Source: CAYWVO01 sp964461835
Lineage (GTDB): Bacteria; Zixibacteria; MSB-5A5; WJJR01; JAJRUJ01
Direction: 5' to 3'
DNA: 64,000 nucleotides
NCBI GenBank assembly: GCA_964461835.1
Contig: CAYWVO010000008.1
Span: 15,168-79,167 of the forward strand
The notes beneath the pieces were generated by a model. It saw only the letters and a program-made list of their open reading frames with translations. It did not search any database and had not been told where the DNA came from. Of this stretch, positions 27,038 to 37,060 are shown one piece after another. Each line of letters begins with the position of its first letter. Positions within the stretch are counted from its first letter, which is position 1. The position numbers and the translations under genes are program-made.

Positions 27038-27495
27038 GCCGGCACACTCCAGTCAAAACCGATTTCCGGGTCCAGTGGATCGCGCCGAAATTCATCCGGG
27101 TCATCGGCATTGTACGTGCGATTGGGACAGTTCAAACACCAGACTTCCTCCCCGCCGATATTTTTGAAACCGTGATACACTTTCGGCGGAATGACGATTG
27201 CCTGCCGGTGGGCATCATCGAGAATAAGTGTTTGTAGCACACCCCGTGTCGGTGAGTCCGAACGGTCATCATATAACGCAAACAACGCGCGCCCGCGAAT
27301 GACGGTAAAGCAGTCGGTTTGGTGGTGGTGCATGTGCCATGCTTTGATTACTCCGGGGCACGCTGTCGTAACATAGGCCTGACCGAAACCGGCAAACCAC
27401 GGATCGTCCGCGCGCCAGATTTCAAAGAGTCGGCCGCGCTCATCCGAGTGGGTGAGGAGCTTCTTGATCTTAACGCCGTGAATTACCGTCGACAT
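27034..27495 (-). CDS. rfbC: dTDP-4-dehydrorhamnose 3,5-epimerase-type cupin
   Basis: 153-residue RmlC-like cupin. The motif KAWHMHHHQTDCFTVIRG carries the catalytic His region, and IPPKVYHGFKNIG is the conserved second half. It is slightly shorter than the textbook RmlC (~180) and resembles the shorter dTDP-sugar epimerase branch, so a 3-epimerase alone is possible; the complete rfbA-B-D context favours the rhamnose pathway. ATG at 27495, 12 nt after rfbA; the stop overlaps the rfbB start. Confidence 0.88.
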   Translation of the reverse strand: MSTVIHGVKIKKLLTHSDERGRLFEIWRADDPWFAGFGQAYVTTACPGVIKAWHMHHHQTDCFTVIRGRALFALYDDRSDSPTRGVLQTLILDDAHRQAIVIPPKVYHGFKNIGGEEVWCLNCPNRTYNADDPDEFRRDPLDPEIGFDWSVPA

Positions 27496-27507
27496 CGCAA
27501 TTCGGGT

Positions 27508-28323
27508 TTAGTCGGTGAACAGTGAACGGTGGCTTTGTGCGGACCACTGTCTATCACTGATGGTTAGTGCTTCTCGGGTTTGTGTCCGTTTCCACGTTCG
27601 TTCGGCAAGCCGCGCAGCATGGAGCAAGGTCGGGACCGTGCCGGCGTCCGTCCACCAGCCGCTCAGGATACTGTGGGTTAAATCTCCGCGCCTGATATAG
27701 TCATTGGAAACATCGGAGATTTCTAATTCGCCGCGCCGGGACGGTATTTGTTCGGCGATGATATCGAAGACGTCCGCGGCATAGCAGTAGATGCCGGTGA
27801 CAGCGTAATTGCTTGGTGGCCGTTTCGGTTTTTCCAGGATGCGCTGAATCCGCCCGTTACCCATCTCCGGTACGCCAAACCGTTCCGGATGGTCGACTTT
27901 TTTCAGCAGGAGATGGGCCCTGGTCGAGTTTTGCAAAAACCTGTCAATGTAGGGTCGGAGATTTGCCGAAAAGATATTGTCACCCAGTACGACACACAGG
28001 TTGGCATCCTGGCAAAATTCCCGCGCACAGGACAACGCGTCGGCGATACCTCCTTGCCCCTCCTGATACGCGTAGACGAGGCGGCGGATCCCCAGTGCAT
28101 TGCCGTTGCCTAACAAGCGGATAAAATCCCCGGCGGCATGGCCTCCTACGACGAGGATGATTTCATCGATGCCCGCTCGGACCAGCGCCTGCAGCGGGTA
28201 GAAGATCATCGGGCGGTCCCAGACCGGCAAGAGGTGTTTATTGGTGATTTTGGTCAATACACCGAGTCGTCGCCCCAGGCCCCCGGCCAGGACCACTCCC
28301 TTGATGCCTGTAAGTCGTGTCAT
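27508..28323 (-). CDS. rfbA: glucose-1-phosphate thymidylyltransferase
   Basis: 271-residue sugar nucleotidyltransferase joining dTTP and glucose-1-phosphate. It has VVLAGGLGRRLGVLTK, NKHLLPVWDRPMIFYPL, the VLGDNIFSANL metal site and SGWWTDAGTVPTLLHAA. The last ~35 residues (Arg/Thr/Ser-rich) lie beyond the usual catalytic core. It is the first gene of the minus-strand rhamnose operon (rfbA-rfbC-rfbB-rfbD); the promoter should lie in 28324-28581. Confidence 0.93.
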   Translation of the reverse strand: MTRLTGIKGVVLAGGLGRRLGVLTKITNKHLLPVWDRPMIFYPLQALVRAGIDEIILVVGGHAAGDFIRLLGNGNALGIRRLVYAYQEGQGGIADALSCAREFCQDANLCVVLGDNIFSANLRPYIDRFLQNSTRAHLLLKKVDHPERFGVPEMGNGRIQRILEKPKRPPSNYAVTGIYCYAADVFDIIAEQIPSRRGELEISDVSNDYIRRGDLTHSILSGWWTDAGTVPTLLHAARLAERTWKRTQTREALTISDRQWSAQSHRSLFTD

Positions 28324-28581
28324 GATGGTCTAGTACGGTGCGGAGGGGCCGTTGTCAAGCGTTGGGGTACGGCGTTCAGGCGGACCGCACACAAACTCGC
28401 TCCCTGAAATTGAAAGATCATTGGTGCCATGTACCGGTATCGCGCGTGGGCGGCAGGCAAAAAGTATTTGGCTGTTTCCCAATGGTTTATTATGTTCCAG
28501 GTGAGAGCCCTGTGCGTACCATATCGGAGAGTGCATCCCGCGTTCATTGCTGAGTGGGGTTGCTTTGTGCACACGAAATAA

Positions 28582-29109
28582 ATGAGAAATGGCGTAACAA
28601 ACCCGACAATGCGATTGCATCCGCTCATGCTCCAACGTCTTCCGATCGGGAAGTTTTCCGCGGTGGTGGATCGCATCTTACAAGGGGAGCAAACGCTGGC
28701 CCGGGCGAAATCACCGCATTTTGACCGACGCGTATTGGTGACCGACGATAACGTCGAACACCGGCAATACTTCGTGGATTACCTTGAGGCCGATCTGGGA
28801 GTACAAACCGATGTTGCCGCCACGCCGCCGGAATGCCTCAACAAAGTCGCAACCATTCCCTTTAACCTCATCATCCTTGATTATCGTCTACCGAAACATG
28901 ACGGGCTCTGGGTCGTCGATCAACTGTGTGCCCAACAGCGGCGCGTGCCGGTGATGTTGGTGACCTCATTCTACACGCAGACACTGGAAGACAAAATCAC
29001 CGCCGCCTATGGCATCCCGGTCTTTCCTAAGAGTACTCCCTTTCAGGCAATCGTTAAGGAAGCCGGCCGTTTGCTGGCGATGACCCGACCGAGTCCGTTG
29101 GCCGCATAA
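28582..29109 (+). CDS. response regulator receiver protein
   Basis: 175-residue single-domain response regulator. The receiver domain begins near residue 50 (RRVLVTDDNVEHRQYF); Asp100 in LIILDYRLPKHDG is the phospho-acceptor, and the Thr (LVTSFY) and Lys (VFPKSTP) switch residues are present. A ~50-residue helical N-terminal extension precedes it, and no output domain follows. ATG at 28582 has no clear Shine-Dalgarno; a start at an internal ATG is possible. The large PAS kinase begins 19 nt downstream and is the likely partner. Confidence 0.82.
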   Translation: MRNGVTNPTMRLHPLMLQRLPIGKFSAVVDRILQGEQTLARAKSPHFDRRVLVTDDNVEHRQYFVDYLEADLGVQTDVAATPPECLNKVATIPFNLIILDYRLPKHDGLWVVDQLCAQQRRVPVMLVTSFYTQTLEDKITAAYGIPVFPKSTPFQAIVKEAGRLLAMTRPSPLAA

Positions 29110-29128
29110 CAAAGACGGTAGACGCACG

Positions 29129-32100
29129 GTGATCCATTCAGATGAGCAAGCCAAGGCCCCGCAACCAGACAGGGTTGGACCGGACGTGATGAAAACGCAG
29201 ACGCAATTTGCAGAGGTTCTCTGGTCGGTGACTCGGCGGCTCAGTGGATTGACCACTGTTGATGGAGTCCTTGCCTGCGCTGCCGAGGCAATTAACGAGG
29301 CACGCTTATATGAGCGCGCGGTGCTGACCCTGCACGACGAGGCCGGCAATATTGAATATCTTGGGGCGCACGGACTATCGTCCGAGGTCGTGGAAGCGGC
29401 TCGGCGCAGTACTCGCATGGATGAACAAACGCGGGCAGCAATCCTGGCCGAACAGAACCGGATTTCCGAGTCCTACTTTGTCCCGGCTGAACGTGATTTG
29501 CACCTGGAAACTCAGGCCCGGCATGTCCAAAGTGAGTTATTGCAACAACCCGAGGGACATTGGCAGCCGCAGGATGAGTTGTTTGTTCCCATTCGCAACC
29601 CGGATAGTGGTGTTATCGGCTTTGCCTCGGTCGATACGCCGCATAATGGTTTGCGTCCCAATGCCTCGACGTTGCGTCGGCTGGAAACGCTGGTCCGCCT
29701 GGCGGAGATGGCGATTAATCAGGTGATATCCCAACGGAAGACCATCCAGGCCGAATCACAACTGCACCGGTTGGTGACCCGATCCCGGGACGTGATCTTC
29801 CGGCTGAACCTGGTAACGAATCGTATCGAATTCGTCAATCCGGTTGTTGAAGAACTCACTGGCTACCCCTTGGAATTCATTCTCAATAAGCCTTATAATT
29901 ATCTGGAGCGACTTATCGTTCATCCGGCGGATTTGAAGAAAGTCCGCAACCGAAAACCGGTCGAATCCCCTCGAACCAATGCACATCAAACCTCTGAACT
30001 GGAGTTCCGCGTTCGTCGCAAAGACGGATCCATTCGCTGGGTGTGGGAAAAGAGACTGATCAACTATGATGAGGATGGCCAGCCGGTCACCGTTGAGGCG
30101 ACTTTTCGCGATATCACCGACCAAGTCCGTCTCCGAAAGGAGTTACAGCAGTCTGAACAAGACTATCGTCTCCTGGCTGAGAATTCACACGACCTCGTGT
30201 ACCGGTGTGACCGGGAACGTCAATTCGTCTATGTTTCTCCGTCGGTCACACGCTATCTGCACGCCGAACCGTTTGAGGTGGTCGGCACCAATCTGGCGGC
30301 GTGGCTCACAGATAATCCGTTGAATCAGGCGTTGCTGGAGATCTCACCCATTGGCGAGACAACCTCATCTTCGTCTCAACCATTGCGGTTGGAATTGCAG
30401 TCAAGCACCGGTGAACATTTGCTGATGGAATTTGTGGAGAATGTCATACTCGATCGTGATGGCACGGTCATCGGCGTCCAGGGTGTCGGACGAGACGTCA
30501 CCGATCAGGTGCGTGTCGAGAACGAACTCCGCCGGAGCGAGCGACAATATCGTGAATTGGCGGAACTCCTGCCGCAAACCGTGTTCGAAACCGATATGGC
30601 CGGTCGCCTCACCTTTGTCAATCGCTGTGGCCTCCGGACATTTGGGTACATTGATCAGGACGTGATCGGGCGAATACGTCTCGCGGATTTATTTTCCCCC
30701 GACCACGCCCACGAGATTGCGGAGGTAATCCACCTCGTAGCCGGCGGTTCGGGAATTAGTGCTCGAGAATTTGTGGCGCTGCGGGAGGACGGTTCGGAGT
30801 TTCCGGTGTTGGTATACGCCGACGGACGAAGGTTGGGGAACAGCATCGATGGTATCCGTGGTGTTGTGGTCGACCTGTCCGCGCTTAAAGCGGCGGAACG
30901 TGCTTTGCAGGAAACGGAACAGCAGTATACCGATCTGTTTGAGGGAATGTTAGAGGGCGTTTGTATTGTTGATGAGCGGGAACACATTCAATTATGTAAT
31001 CCAGCGCTGGCCAAATTGTTCGGGGCTTCATCGGCGGAGGCCTTTGTCGGGCAAAACATCCTTGATTATGTCAAACCCGAACACCGCGAACGAGTGCTGG
31101 CCCAGACCGCTCGCCGGAAACAGGGTGAGCATTCCCAGTACGAGATGGACATCTCCACGGTCAGGGGAGAGAGTCGGTCGGTGCTGGTTTCCGTGTCGCC
31201 GCGAACTGACACACACGGCAGATACATCGGTTCGGTCGGGGCAATCCTGGACATAACCGAGCGCAAACGAGCAGAACAGCGCCTACGCGAAAGTGAGCAA
31301 AAATTTCTGGCGATCGCGGAAGCATTACCCATTCCCTACGTGATTACCCGTCTCTCCGACGGCAAAGTGATTTTCGGAAATGACCGGCTGATCGAGGCCT
31401 TTGGCTATGAGGGCGACGAACTTACCTCACTTCGTTCGGTCTCGTATTACGCCGATCCCATCGACCGTGACCGTCTGGTGAATGCGCTCAACGAACACGG
31501 CGAAGTCCAGGACATGGAAATTTGCTGGAAAAAGGCCGATGGCATGTTGTTTTGGGGACTGTTGCACGCCAGGAAAATCAGCGTGGACGGGGAACCGGCA
31601 ATCGTTGGGGGGATCATTGACATCACCGAACGAAAGCGGGTGGTGGAGGCACTCAGGCGGAGTGAAGAGACTGCGCACAGTTTGATCGATGCCAGTGGTG
31701 ATGCGGCCATGCTGACGACGATTGATGGGATTGTACTGGCGCATAATGAACAAGCGGCCAAATTCTTCCGCGCGCCATCCGGTTCACTTATTGGTCAGGA
31801 TATATTTACTTATTTCTCACCCGCGATTGCCGCACGCAACCGTGATCTGGGCGCTTTAGTGCAGAGGACATGCCGGCCAACGACGATTACGGAATCTCAA
31901 CATGGCCGGACGTACGAGACGACAATCCATCCGATTTTGGGAGCCACTGATGAAGTTGACCGGGTGGCGGTATTTGCCCGCGATATCACCGAAGAACGCA
32001 AGATGCTGGCCAATCTGCGCGCGAAGCAGAAAGAGGTCGATCGTGCCAATACAGCTTTGCAAACAGTGGTGAATAGTCTCCGGCAGAAGAAACAGCAGGC

Positions 32101-32821
32101 CGAGAACAGTTCTCGAATCCTGCAGCGTAAGAGCGAAGAACTTGAGGAAGTAGTCTCGATGATATCCCACGACCTACAGGGTCCACTGGTATCAATTCGC
32201 GAACTGGCCGGGTTGTTCCGCCGGAAGTATGCCGCACAAATCGACGAGCGCGGTCAGCAACTGGCCCGACGTATTTCGGCGAACGCCGCACAGGTTGTCC
32301 GGATGGCGGAATCACTGGTCGAGTATGCGCGTTCCCCGCAGATGGCGGGCAAGGATGAAACAGTTGATTTGCGACCGCTGATTAAAAAGATCTGGTTGCA
32401 GGTCATCGACGCATTCCCCGGTCAACGAGCGAAATTGCACCTTCCGGAAGAATCAATTCAGGTAACGGGTTCACGCCTGGCGTTGGAACGCGTGCTGTAT
32501 AATATTCTGAAAAACAGTGTTGCCTACGTGCCTGCCGGCCGGGAGCCACAGGTGCAGGTCGAATGGCTGCTCTCCAACGATTCCTATGTGATGACGGTGA
32601 CCGACAATGGTTGTGGAATTCCCCCTGAGGAACGGCAACAAGTCTTCGAGTTGTTTTATCGGGGTCAATCAGCGCCCGCAGGGGGAACCGGGATTGGGTT
32701 GGCTGTGGTGAAGAAAATCATCGAAGAAGCACAAGGACATATTGAACTGGATTCCACCCCCGAGCAGGGCACAACGGTGAGAATCATACTGCCGCAGACC
32801 CCAACGTCACCGCAATCATGA
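29129..32821 (+). CDS. multi-PAS sensor histidine kinase
   Basis: 1230-residue soluble-looking kinase. A GAF-like domain (~25-200) is followed by about six PAS/PAC repeats (~205-960; PAC-type endings such as VEATFRDITDQV, IQGVGRDVT-like, VGAILDITERKRAE and VGGIIDITERKR), a coiled-coil linker, then HisKA with H1014 in SMISHDLQGPLVSIRE and HATPase with NILKNSVAY, VTDNGCGIP and GGTGIGLAVVKKI. GTG start at 29129. No transmembrane helix is seen, so it senses cytoplasmic cues. It overlaps the SGNH gene by ATGA and follows a response regulator, giving a three-gene signalling unit. Confidence 0.92.
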   Translation: MIHSDEQAKAPQPDRVGPDVMKTQTQFAEVLWSVTRRLSGLTTVDGVLACAAEAINEARLYERAVLTLHDEAGNIEYLGAHGLSSEVVEAARRSTRMDEQTRAAILAEQNRISESYFVPAERDLHLETQARHVQSELLQQPEGHWQPQDELFVPIRNPDSGVIGFASVDTPHNGLRPNASTLRRLETLVRLAEMAINQVISQRKTIQAESQLHRLVTRSRDVIFRLNLVTNRIEFVNPVVEELTGYPLEFILNKPYNYLERLIVHPADLKKVRNRKPVESPRTNAHQTSELEFRVRRKDGSIRWVWEKRLINYDEDGQPVTVEATFRDITDQVRLRKELQQSEQDYRLLAENSHDLVYRCDRERQFVYVSPSVTRYLHAEPFEVVGTNLAAWLTDNPLNQALLEISPIGETTSSSSQPLRLELQSSTGEHLLMEFVENVILDRDGTVIGVQGVGRDVTDQVRVENELRRSERQYRELAELLPQTVFETDMAGRLTFVNRCGLRTFGYIDQDVIGRIRLADLFSPDHAHEIAEVIHLVAGGSGISAREFVALREDGSEFPVLVYADGRRLGNSIDGIRGVVVDLSALKAAERALQETEQQYTDLFEGMLEGVCIVDEREHIQLCNPALAKLFGASSAEAFVGQNILDYVKPEHRERVLAQTARRKQGEHSQYEMDISTVRGESRSVLVSVSPRTDTHGRYIGSVGAILDITERKRAEQRLRESEQKFLAIAEALPIPYVITRLSDGKVIFGNDRLIEAFGYEGDELTSLRSVSYYADPIDRDRLVNALNEHGEVQDMEICWKKADGMLFWGLLHARKISVDGEPAIVGGIIDITERKRVVEALRRSEETAHSLIDASGDAAMLTTIDGIVLAHNEQAAKFFRAPSGSLIGQDIFTYFSPAIAARNRDLGALVQRTCRPTTITESQHGRTYETTIHPILGATDEVDRVAVFARDITEERKMLANLRAKQKEVDRANTALQTVVNSLRQKKQQAENSSRILQRKSEELEEVVSMISHDLQGPLVSIRELAGLFRRKYAAQIDERGQQLARRISANAAQVVRMAESLVEYARSPQMAGKDETVDLRPLIKKIWLQVIDAFPGQRAKLHLPEESIQVTGSRLALERVLYNILKNSVAYVPAGREPQVQVEWLLSNDSYVMTVTDNGCGIPPEERQQVFELFYRGQSAPAGGTGIGLAVVKKIIEEAQGHIELDSTPEQGTTVRIILPQTPTSPQS

Positions 32822-34350
32822 CGTCCTCTGACTCCGTGGATATGTCCTCAGCCACCGGAACCCCGCGCTCACGCCTGAGTTTCGTCCGTACGGTCATTTA
32901 TTCTGTCATCGTTACCACCATCTGCCTGGTCCTCCTCGAGTTCGCAGCCCGCCTGATTGAACCCGCAGCCTACCGGGAATTACGAGGTTTTCAACTGGAG
33001 AACGCACTTTCCCGGTACCGACTGTGGCAACAAACATTGTTTCAATCGTTCGGCGGGGTACATCAGCCGGACCCGCAATATCTCTGGTCAATGCGGCCCA
33101 ATCTGCGGCAACCACTCCTGACCACCAACTCCCAGGGGATCCTCGCGCAGGAGGACATTCCATACGACAAACCGCCCAATACCATACGTATCCTGCTGGT
33201 GGGTAACTCATCACCGGTGGGACTGGGGCTGCAACGGCGGGCGGAGGCATTCGGCGAACGCACCGCGGCGCTGCTGCAACAACGGGAACGAGGACTGCGG
33301 CGAGTGGAGCTCATTAACGCCGCTGTGAGTGGGTATACCTCGGAGCAGGTGAAACGGTACGTGCAGCAAGAGGGCGTGCGGTACCAGCCGGATGTGGTGG
33401 TATGCTACTCGGGCAATAATGATGGTTCGATAAATGGGTACTTATCTGATGCCGAAATCTTCGCCGCCCAGGATTGGGCGCAATCGCTGCGGACCGTGTT
33501 GTATCGCTCGGCGCTGTACCGCTTGCTCCGTGGGTTGCTGTCACCCGTGTTGCGCGATTTCCAAACTGACCGCTCTGAGCCGACCGTGCGGGTGGGTGTC
33601 TCGCGATTTCGTGAAAACCTCATCACGATTGGCAAGGCAGCAAGAGCGGCCGGCGCGCAGGTGATCTTTGTCGATCCCCCGGTGCCGTATCGCTGGCCGG
33701 CGGGTCTGCAATTTAAATTGTTCTCCGAGATGACAGACCGGCGCGGTGAACTAGTCATGGCCGACCCACTCCAGCGTACCCTGGCGCGGCCACTGGCGTA
33801 CTGTCTGGATTCCACTTTTATCAATCGGCCGTACGGGCGTGTGGACCCCTATGTCGCGGAAGTCTTCGCCAGCGCCTGGGAGAATCCCACTGATGTCTCC
33901 AGCGCGATTGCTGAATATCAGGCCCGGCTTGAACAGGATTCGACGGATGTCATCACCCGTAATAACCTGGGTGTCCAGTACTGGCGCATTGAGGCGTATC
34001 AGCAGGCGCGGGAACAGTTTTCGGCATGCCTCGCTGCCGATTCCAGTTTGAATGTCGCCCGCTACAACCTTGGTATTACGCTGTTATCTGCCGGGGATTC
34101 GTCGACTGCCTGGGAGGTTTTGGCAGAGGCGATCGATCGTGACGCCTACTCATTGCGCATCAAGACTCCGTATCGTCGAGCGCTGCGTGCCGCTGCGAAT
34201 GATTGCGGTGCAGTGGTGCTCGAGGCCGCCGCTGCGTTCTGGGAGCAGGGCAATGAGCACCTCTTTATCGATCATTGCCATCCGACCCCGGAAGGCCATC
34301 GCCTCATCGCCCAGCTCTTGGCCGCCAAGATTGACTCGCTCCTACGCTAA
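32818..34350 (+). CDS. membrane-anchored SGNH hydrolase with TPR insert
   Basis: 510-residue protein. One transmembrane helix (~27-45) is followed by a GDSL/SGNH-type domain: block I is VGNSSPVGLG (Asn in place of the usual Asp), the block III Asn is in CYSGNNDG, and the catalytic Asp-His is in FIDHCHPTPEGHRLIAQLL at the very C-terminus. Between blocks III and V a TPR-like segment (~360-440, ITRNNLGVQYWRIEAYQQARE) is inserted. It may act as an O-acetyl esterase or transferase on surface glycans (inference). Translation is coupled to the kinase by ATGA. Confidence 0.8.
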   Translation: MTSSDSVDMSSATGTPRSRLSFVRTVIYSVIVTTICLVLLEFAARLIEPAAYRELRGFQLENALSRYRLWQQTLFQSFGGVHQPDPQYLWSMRPNLRQPLLTTNSQGILAQEDIPYDKPPNTIRILLVGNSSPVGLGLQRRAEAFGERTAALLQQRERGLRRVELINAAVSGYTSEQVKRYVQQEGVRYQPDVVVCYSGNNDGSINGYLSDAEIFAAQDWAQSLRTVLYRSALYRLLRGLLSPVLRDFQTDRSEPTVRVGVSRFRENLITIGKAARAAGAQVIFVDPPVPYRWPAGLQFKLFSEMTDRRGELVMADPLQRTLARPLAYCLDSTFINRPYGRVDPYVAEVFASAWENPTDVSSAIAEYQARLEQDSTDVITRNNLGVQYWRIEAYQQAREQFSACLAADSSLNVARYNLGITLLSAGDSSTAWEVLAEAIDRDAYSLRIKTPYRRALRAAANDCGAVVLEAAAAFWEQGNEHLFIDHCHPTPEGHRLIAQLLAAKIDSLLR

Positions 34351-34378
34351 ATTTTCGGCGACATCCATTCATTTTCGC

Positions 34379-34407
34379 TTGGCCAGACTTTGCCTAAGCA
34401 GCATAAT
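34379..34407 (+). promoter_or_regulatory. candidate promoter of the M48 peptidase gene
   Basis: TTGGCC (34379-34384), 17-nt spacer and CATAAT (34402-34407) form a plausible sigma70-type promoter. The gene's GGGAGGGATGGAG ribosome-binding stretch follows before the ATG at 34431. Confidence 0.42.
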
Positions 34408-34430
34408 TCCGGGAGGGATGGAGTATACAG

Positions 34431-36662
34431 ATGCGACCGATTAGTCGACTGTTGATTAGTCTGGCCCTGTTGGGAATTGTGGCGAGTAGTTTATCTTCGC
34501 CGGCATCCGCCGTGCCGTATTCAGCCGGTGAGGGAAGTGCCGGATTGGGGGCGATGACGCCGGAGGAGCGCGAGGATGCTGTCGCCTATTCGACGACTAA
34601 GTACCTACTCTATTTCGTTGGCGTTGCCTATACGCTGATTGTGCTGGCCGCGATTCTCTTGACCGCGTTTTCGGCTCGATTACGGAACTGGGCCGAACGA
34701 ATCGGCCGCCGCTGGGTGCTGATTGTCGCGGTGTATGCCCTGCTGTTTTTTCTGACCGTGTCAATCCTCGAACTGCCGTTGAGTTTCTTCTCCGGGTATG
34801 TCATTGAACATCAGTACGAGCTTTCCAATCAAACAGTCGGCGCCTGGCTCTGGGATGAAGCCAAAAATGTGTTTTTGGTTTGGATCATTGGCACCCTCGT
34901 ATTGCTCTTTGCCTATTGGCTGATCCGCAAATCACCACGGGCCTGGTGGGCCTGGCTGGCGTTGGGATCCATTCCCTTTCTTGCGTTTTTTATGATCATT
35001 GTGCCGATTGTGGTTATGCCGATGTTTTACACCATCACGCCGATGGAGGAGTCGCCGCTCAAGACCAGGGTCTTAAACCTGGCAGCGGAGGGAGGAATTG
35101 AAGACCCCGAAATCTACGTGATGGATGCCTCCCGGCAGACCAACAAGTTGAACGCCATGGTTACCGGTCTCGGCCAAACCAAACGCATTTTATTTTATGA
35201 CACGACACTCGACAAGATGACCGACGGGGAAATCCTCTTCGTCGTGGGCCACGAGATGGCGCATTATCTTCAGCACCACATGTGGATCGCGGTCCTGATC
35301 GCGTCGGGATTAATTTTCTTGTTCGGTTTCCTGACAAATGCACTCGCCCGGCCGATTATTCGCCGCTTTTCAGACCGGTTTGGTTTCTCCCGCTTATCGG
35401 ATATTGCCTCGTTTCCGTTGTTGCTGGCCTTCGTCACGGTGTTCTCGTTTCTGTTTGACCCAATCACGAATGGAATCTGGCGCAACTTCGAACACCGGGC
35501 GGATATTTACGGCATGGATCTCACCGGGGATGGCGAGGCGGCCGCCAACGCCTTTGAGAAACTGGCGGCGGCCAATCTGTCGAATCCCAATCCCCCGCCG
35601 TTTATCGAATTCTGGCTGTACGATCATCCCACGCTGGCTGACCGCGTAGAATTCGTGCGGTCGTATCAGCCGGAAACCAGCGCCGCCGATCCCTTGCGCC
35701 TACCAGGGGAACGCCACTTACGGAACATCCGCCAACTGACCTTTGGCGGGCAAAATGCCGAGGCCTATTTTTCGACCGGCGGTTCGAAACTGATCTTCCA
35801 ATCCACACGTGATACGTTTGCTTGCGATCAGATTTACACGATGACGACCAGGGGTGATAGTGTCCGTCTGGTTTCGACCGGCGAGGGAGTGACCACTTGT
35901 TCATTCTTCGCGCCGGGCGGTGATCGAATTATTTATTGTTCCACCCATCTGGGCGGCGAGGAGTGCCCACCCAAACCATCGTATGAGCAAGGGTATGTCT
36001 GGGCCGTATACCCTGACTATGATGTTTTCTCCGCCCGCCCCGACGGCAGCGATCTGACCCGGCTGACCAGCACGCCGGGCTATGATGCCGAATCGGTCTA
36101 TTCACCGGACGGCAATCAGATTTTGTTCACCTCGGTTCGGGACGGTGACCTGGAATTATATGTGATGGCTGCCGATGGCAACAATCCACAACGTTTGACG
36201 CATCAGATCGGCTATGACGGAGGCGCGTTTTTCTCGCCCGATGGGTCACGCATCGTCTATCGCGCCCACCATCCACAAGACGCAGAAGAAATTGCGGAAT
36301 ACCAGGAGTTGCTGGCGCAAAATCTGGTGCGTCCTTCGATCATGGAGATTTTCGTGATGGACGCCGATGGGTCCAACCGGCGGCAAGTTACCCGTAACGG
36401 TGCGGCCAATTTCTGCCCGTATTTCCATCCCAATGGACATCAGATTATTTTTGCCTCGAATATGGATGATCCGACCGGCCAGAATTTTGATTTATACCTG
36501 ATTAACGATGACGGCACCGGTCTGGAACGCATTACTTTCAACGAGACGTTTGATGCGTTCCCGATGTTTTCCCGCGATGGCAGCAAACTGGTGTTCGCCT
36601 CCAACCGGAACAACACCGCTCCGCGTGAAACTAATGTCTTCATTGCCGATTGGATTGATTAA
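34431..36662 (+). CDS. M48 (Ste24-like) metalloprotease fused to a TolB-like propeller
   Basis: 743-residue fusion. A signal peptide or first helix (~5-27) is followed by several transmembrane helices and the CAAX-protease-1-like M48 catalytic domain; the zinc site is VGHEMAHYLQHH (H274, H278) with the third ligand Glu in RNFEHRADIYGMDL. From ~residue 430 to the end are PD40/TolB-type beta-propeller repeats (ARPDGSDLTRLTS, YSPDGNQILFTSVRDG, MDADGSNRRQVT, FSRDGSKLVFASNRN). The family member alone is ~410 residues. The propeller probably lies in the periplasm and could present substrates to the protease (inference). Confidence 0.9.
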   Translation: MRPISRLLISLALLGIVASSLSSPASAVPYSAGEGSAGLGAMTPEEREDAVAYSTTKYLLYFVGVAYTLIVLAAILLTAFSARLRNWAERIGRRWVLIVAVYALLFFLTVSILELPLSFFSGYVIEHQYELSNQTVGAWLWDEAKNVFLVWIIGTLVLLFAYWLIRKSPRAWWAWLALGSIPFLAFFMIIVPIVVMPMFYTITPMEESPLKTRVLNLAAEGGIEDPEIYVMDASRQTNKLNAMVTGLGQTKRILFYDTTLDKMTDGEILFVVGHEMAHYLQHHMWIAVLIASGLIFLFGFLTNALARPIIRRFSDRFGFSRLSDIASFPLLLAFVTVFSFLFDPITNGIWRNFEHRADIYGMDLTGDGEAAANAFEKLAAANLSNPNPPPFIEFWLYDHPTLADRVEFVRSYQPETSAADPLRLPGERHLRNIRQLTFGGQNAEAYFSTGGSKLIFQSTRDTFACDQIYTMTTRGDSVRLVSTGEGVTTCSFFAPGGDRIIYCSTHLGGEECPPKPSYEQGYVWAVYPDYDVFSARPDGSDLTRLTSTPGYDAESVYSPDGNQILFTSVRDGDLELYVMAADGNNPQRLTHQIGYDGGAFFSPDGSRIVYRAHHPQDAEEIAEYQELLAQNLVRPSIMEIFVMDADGSNRRQVTRNGAANFCPYFHPNGHQIIFASNMDDPTGQNFDLYLINDDGTGLERITFNETFDAFPMFSRDGSKLVFASNRNNTAPRETNVFIADWID

Positions 36663-37060
36663 TTAACGGCAGAAGACCTTCACTGCAAAATGCCGCTTAT
36701 GAAAACTCGACTAAATCGGTAATAGTTATCCAGTAAGTCACAGTCAAACATGTCATTCGCTCTGTCGACGTAGCGATAGAACCCTCCGGTAACTCACTAG
36801 TAGAAAACCTGTTGGAGTGTATCGCATCCAGCAATACCACTGTTTCAATGTGCCAATCGACTCGCCGGAATTTCACTCATGTATCTGTGTGTCGGGTATG
36901 GCAGTATCTCGGTGTCAAAACCACAAGTCTTTGACCCTTTTCCTCTGGCATAAATGTCGTAAATACCTATAAAGAGAGTGGGGTTTTAAAGGGTTAACTG
37001 ACTTTAGATCAGAAAAGAAACTGATGTATACGGGTTGGACTACGCGATAAGGGCTCTGCA
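36663..37060. other. upstream region of the redox-complex operon
   Basis: 398 bases without a credible gene. The 3' half (36900-37020) is AT-richer and is the likely promoter zone of the operon starting at 37061, but I found no box pair with correct spacing. AAGGG at 37049-37053 is the first gene's ribosome binding site. Confidence 0.5.
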
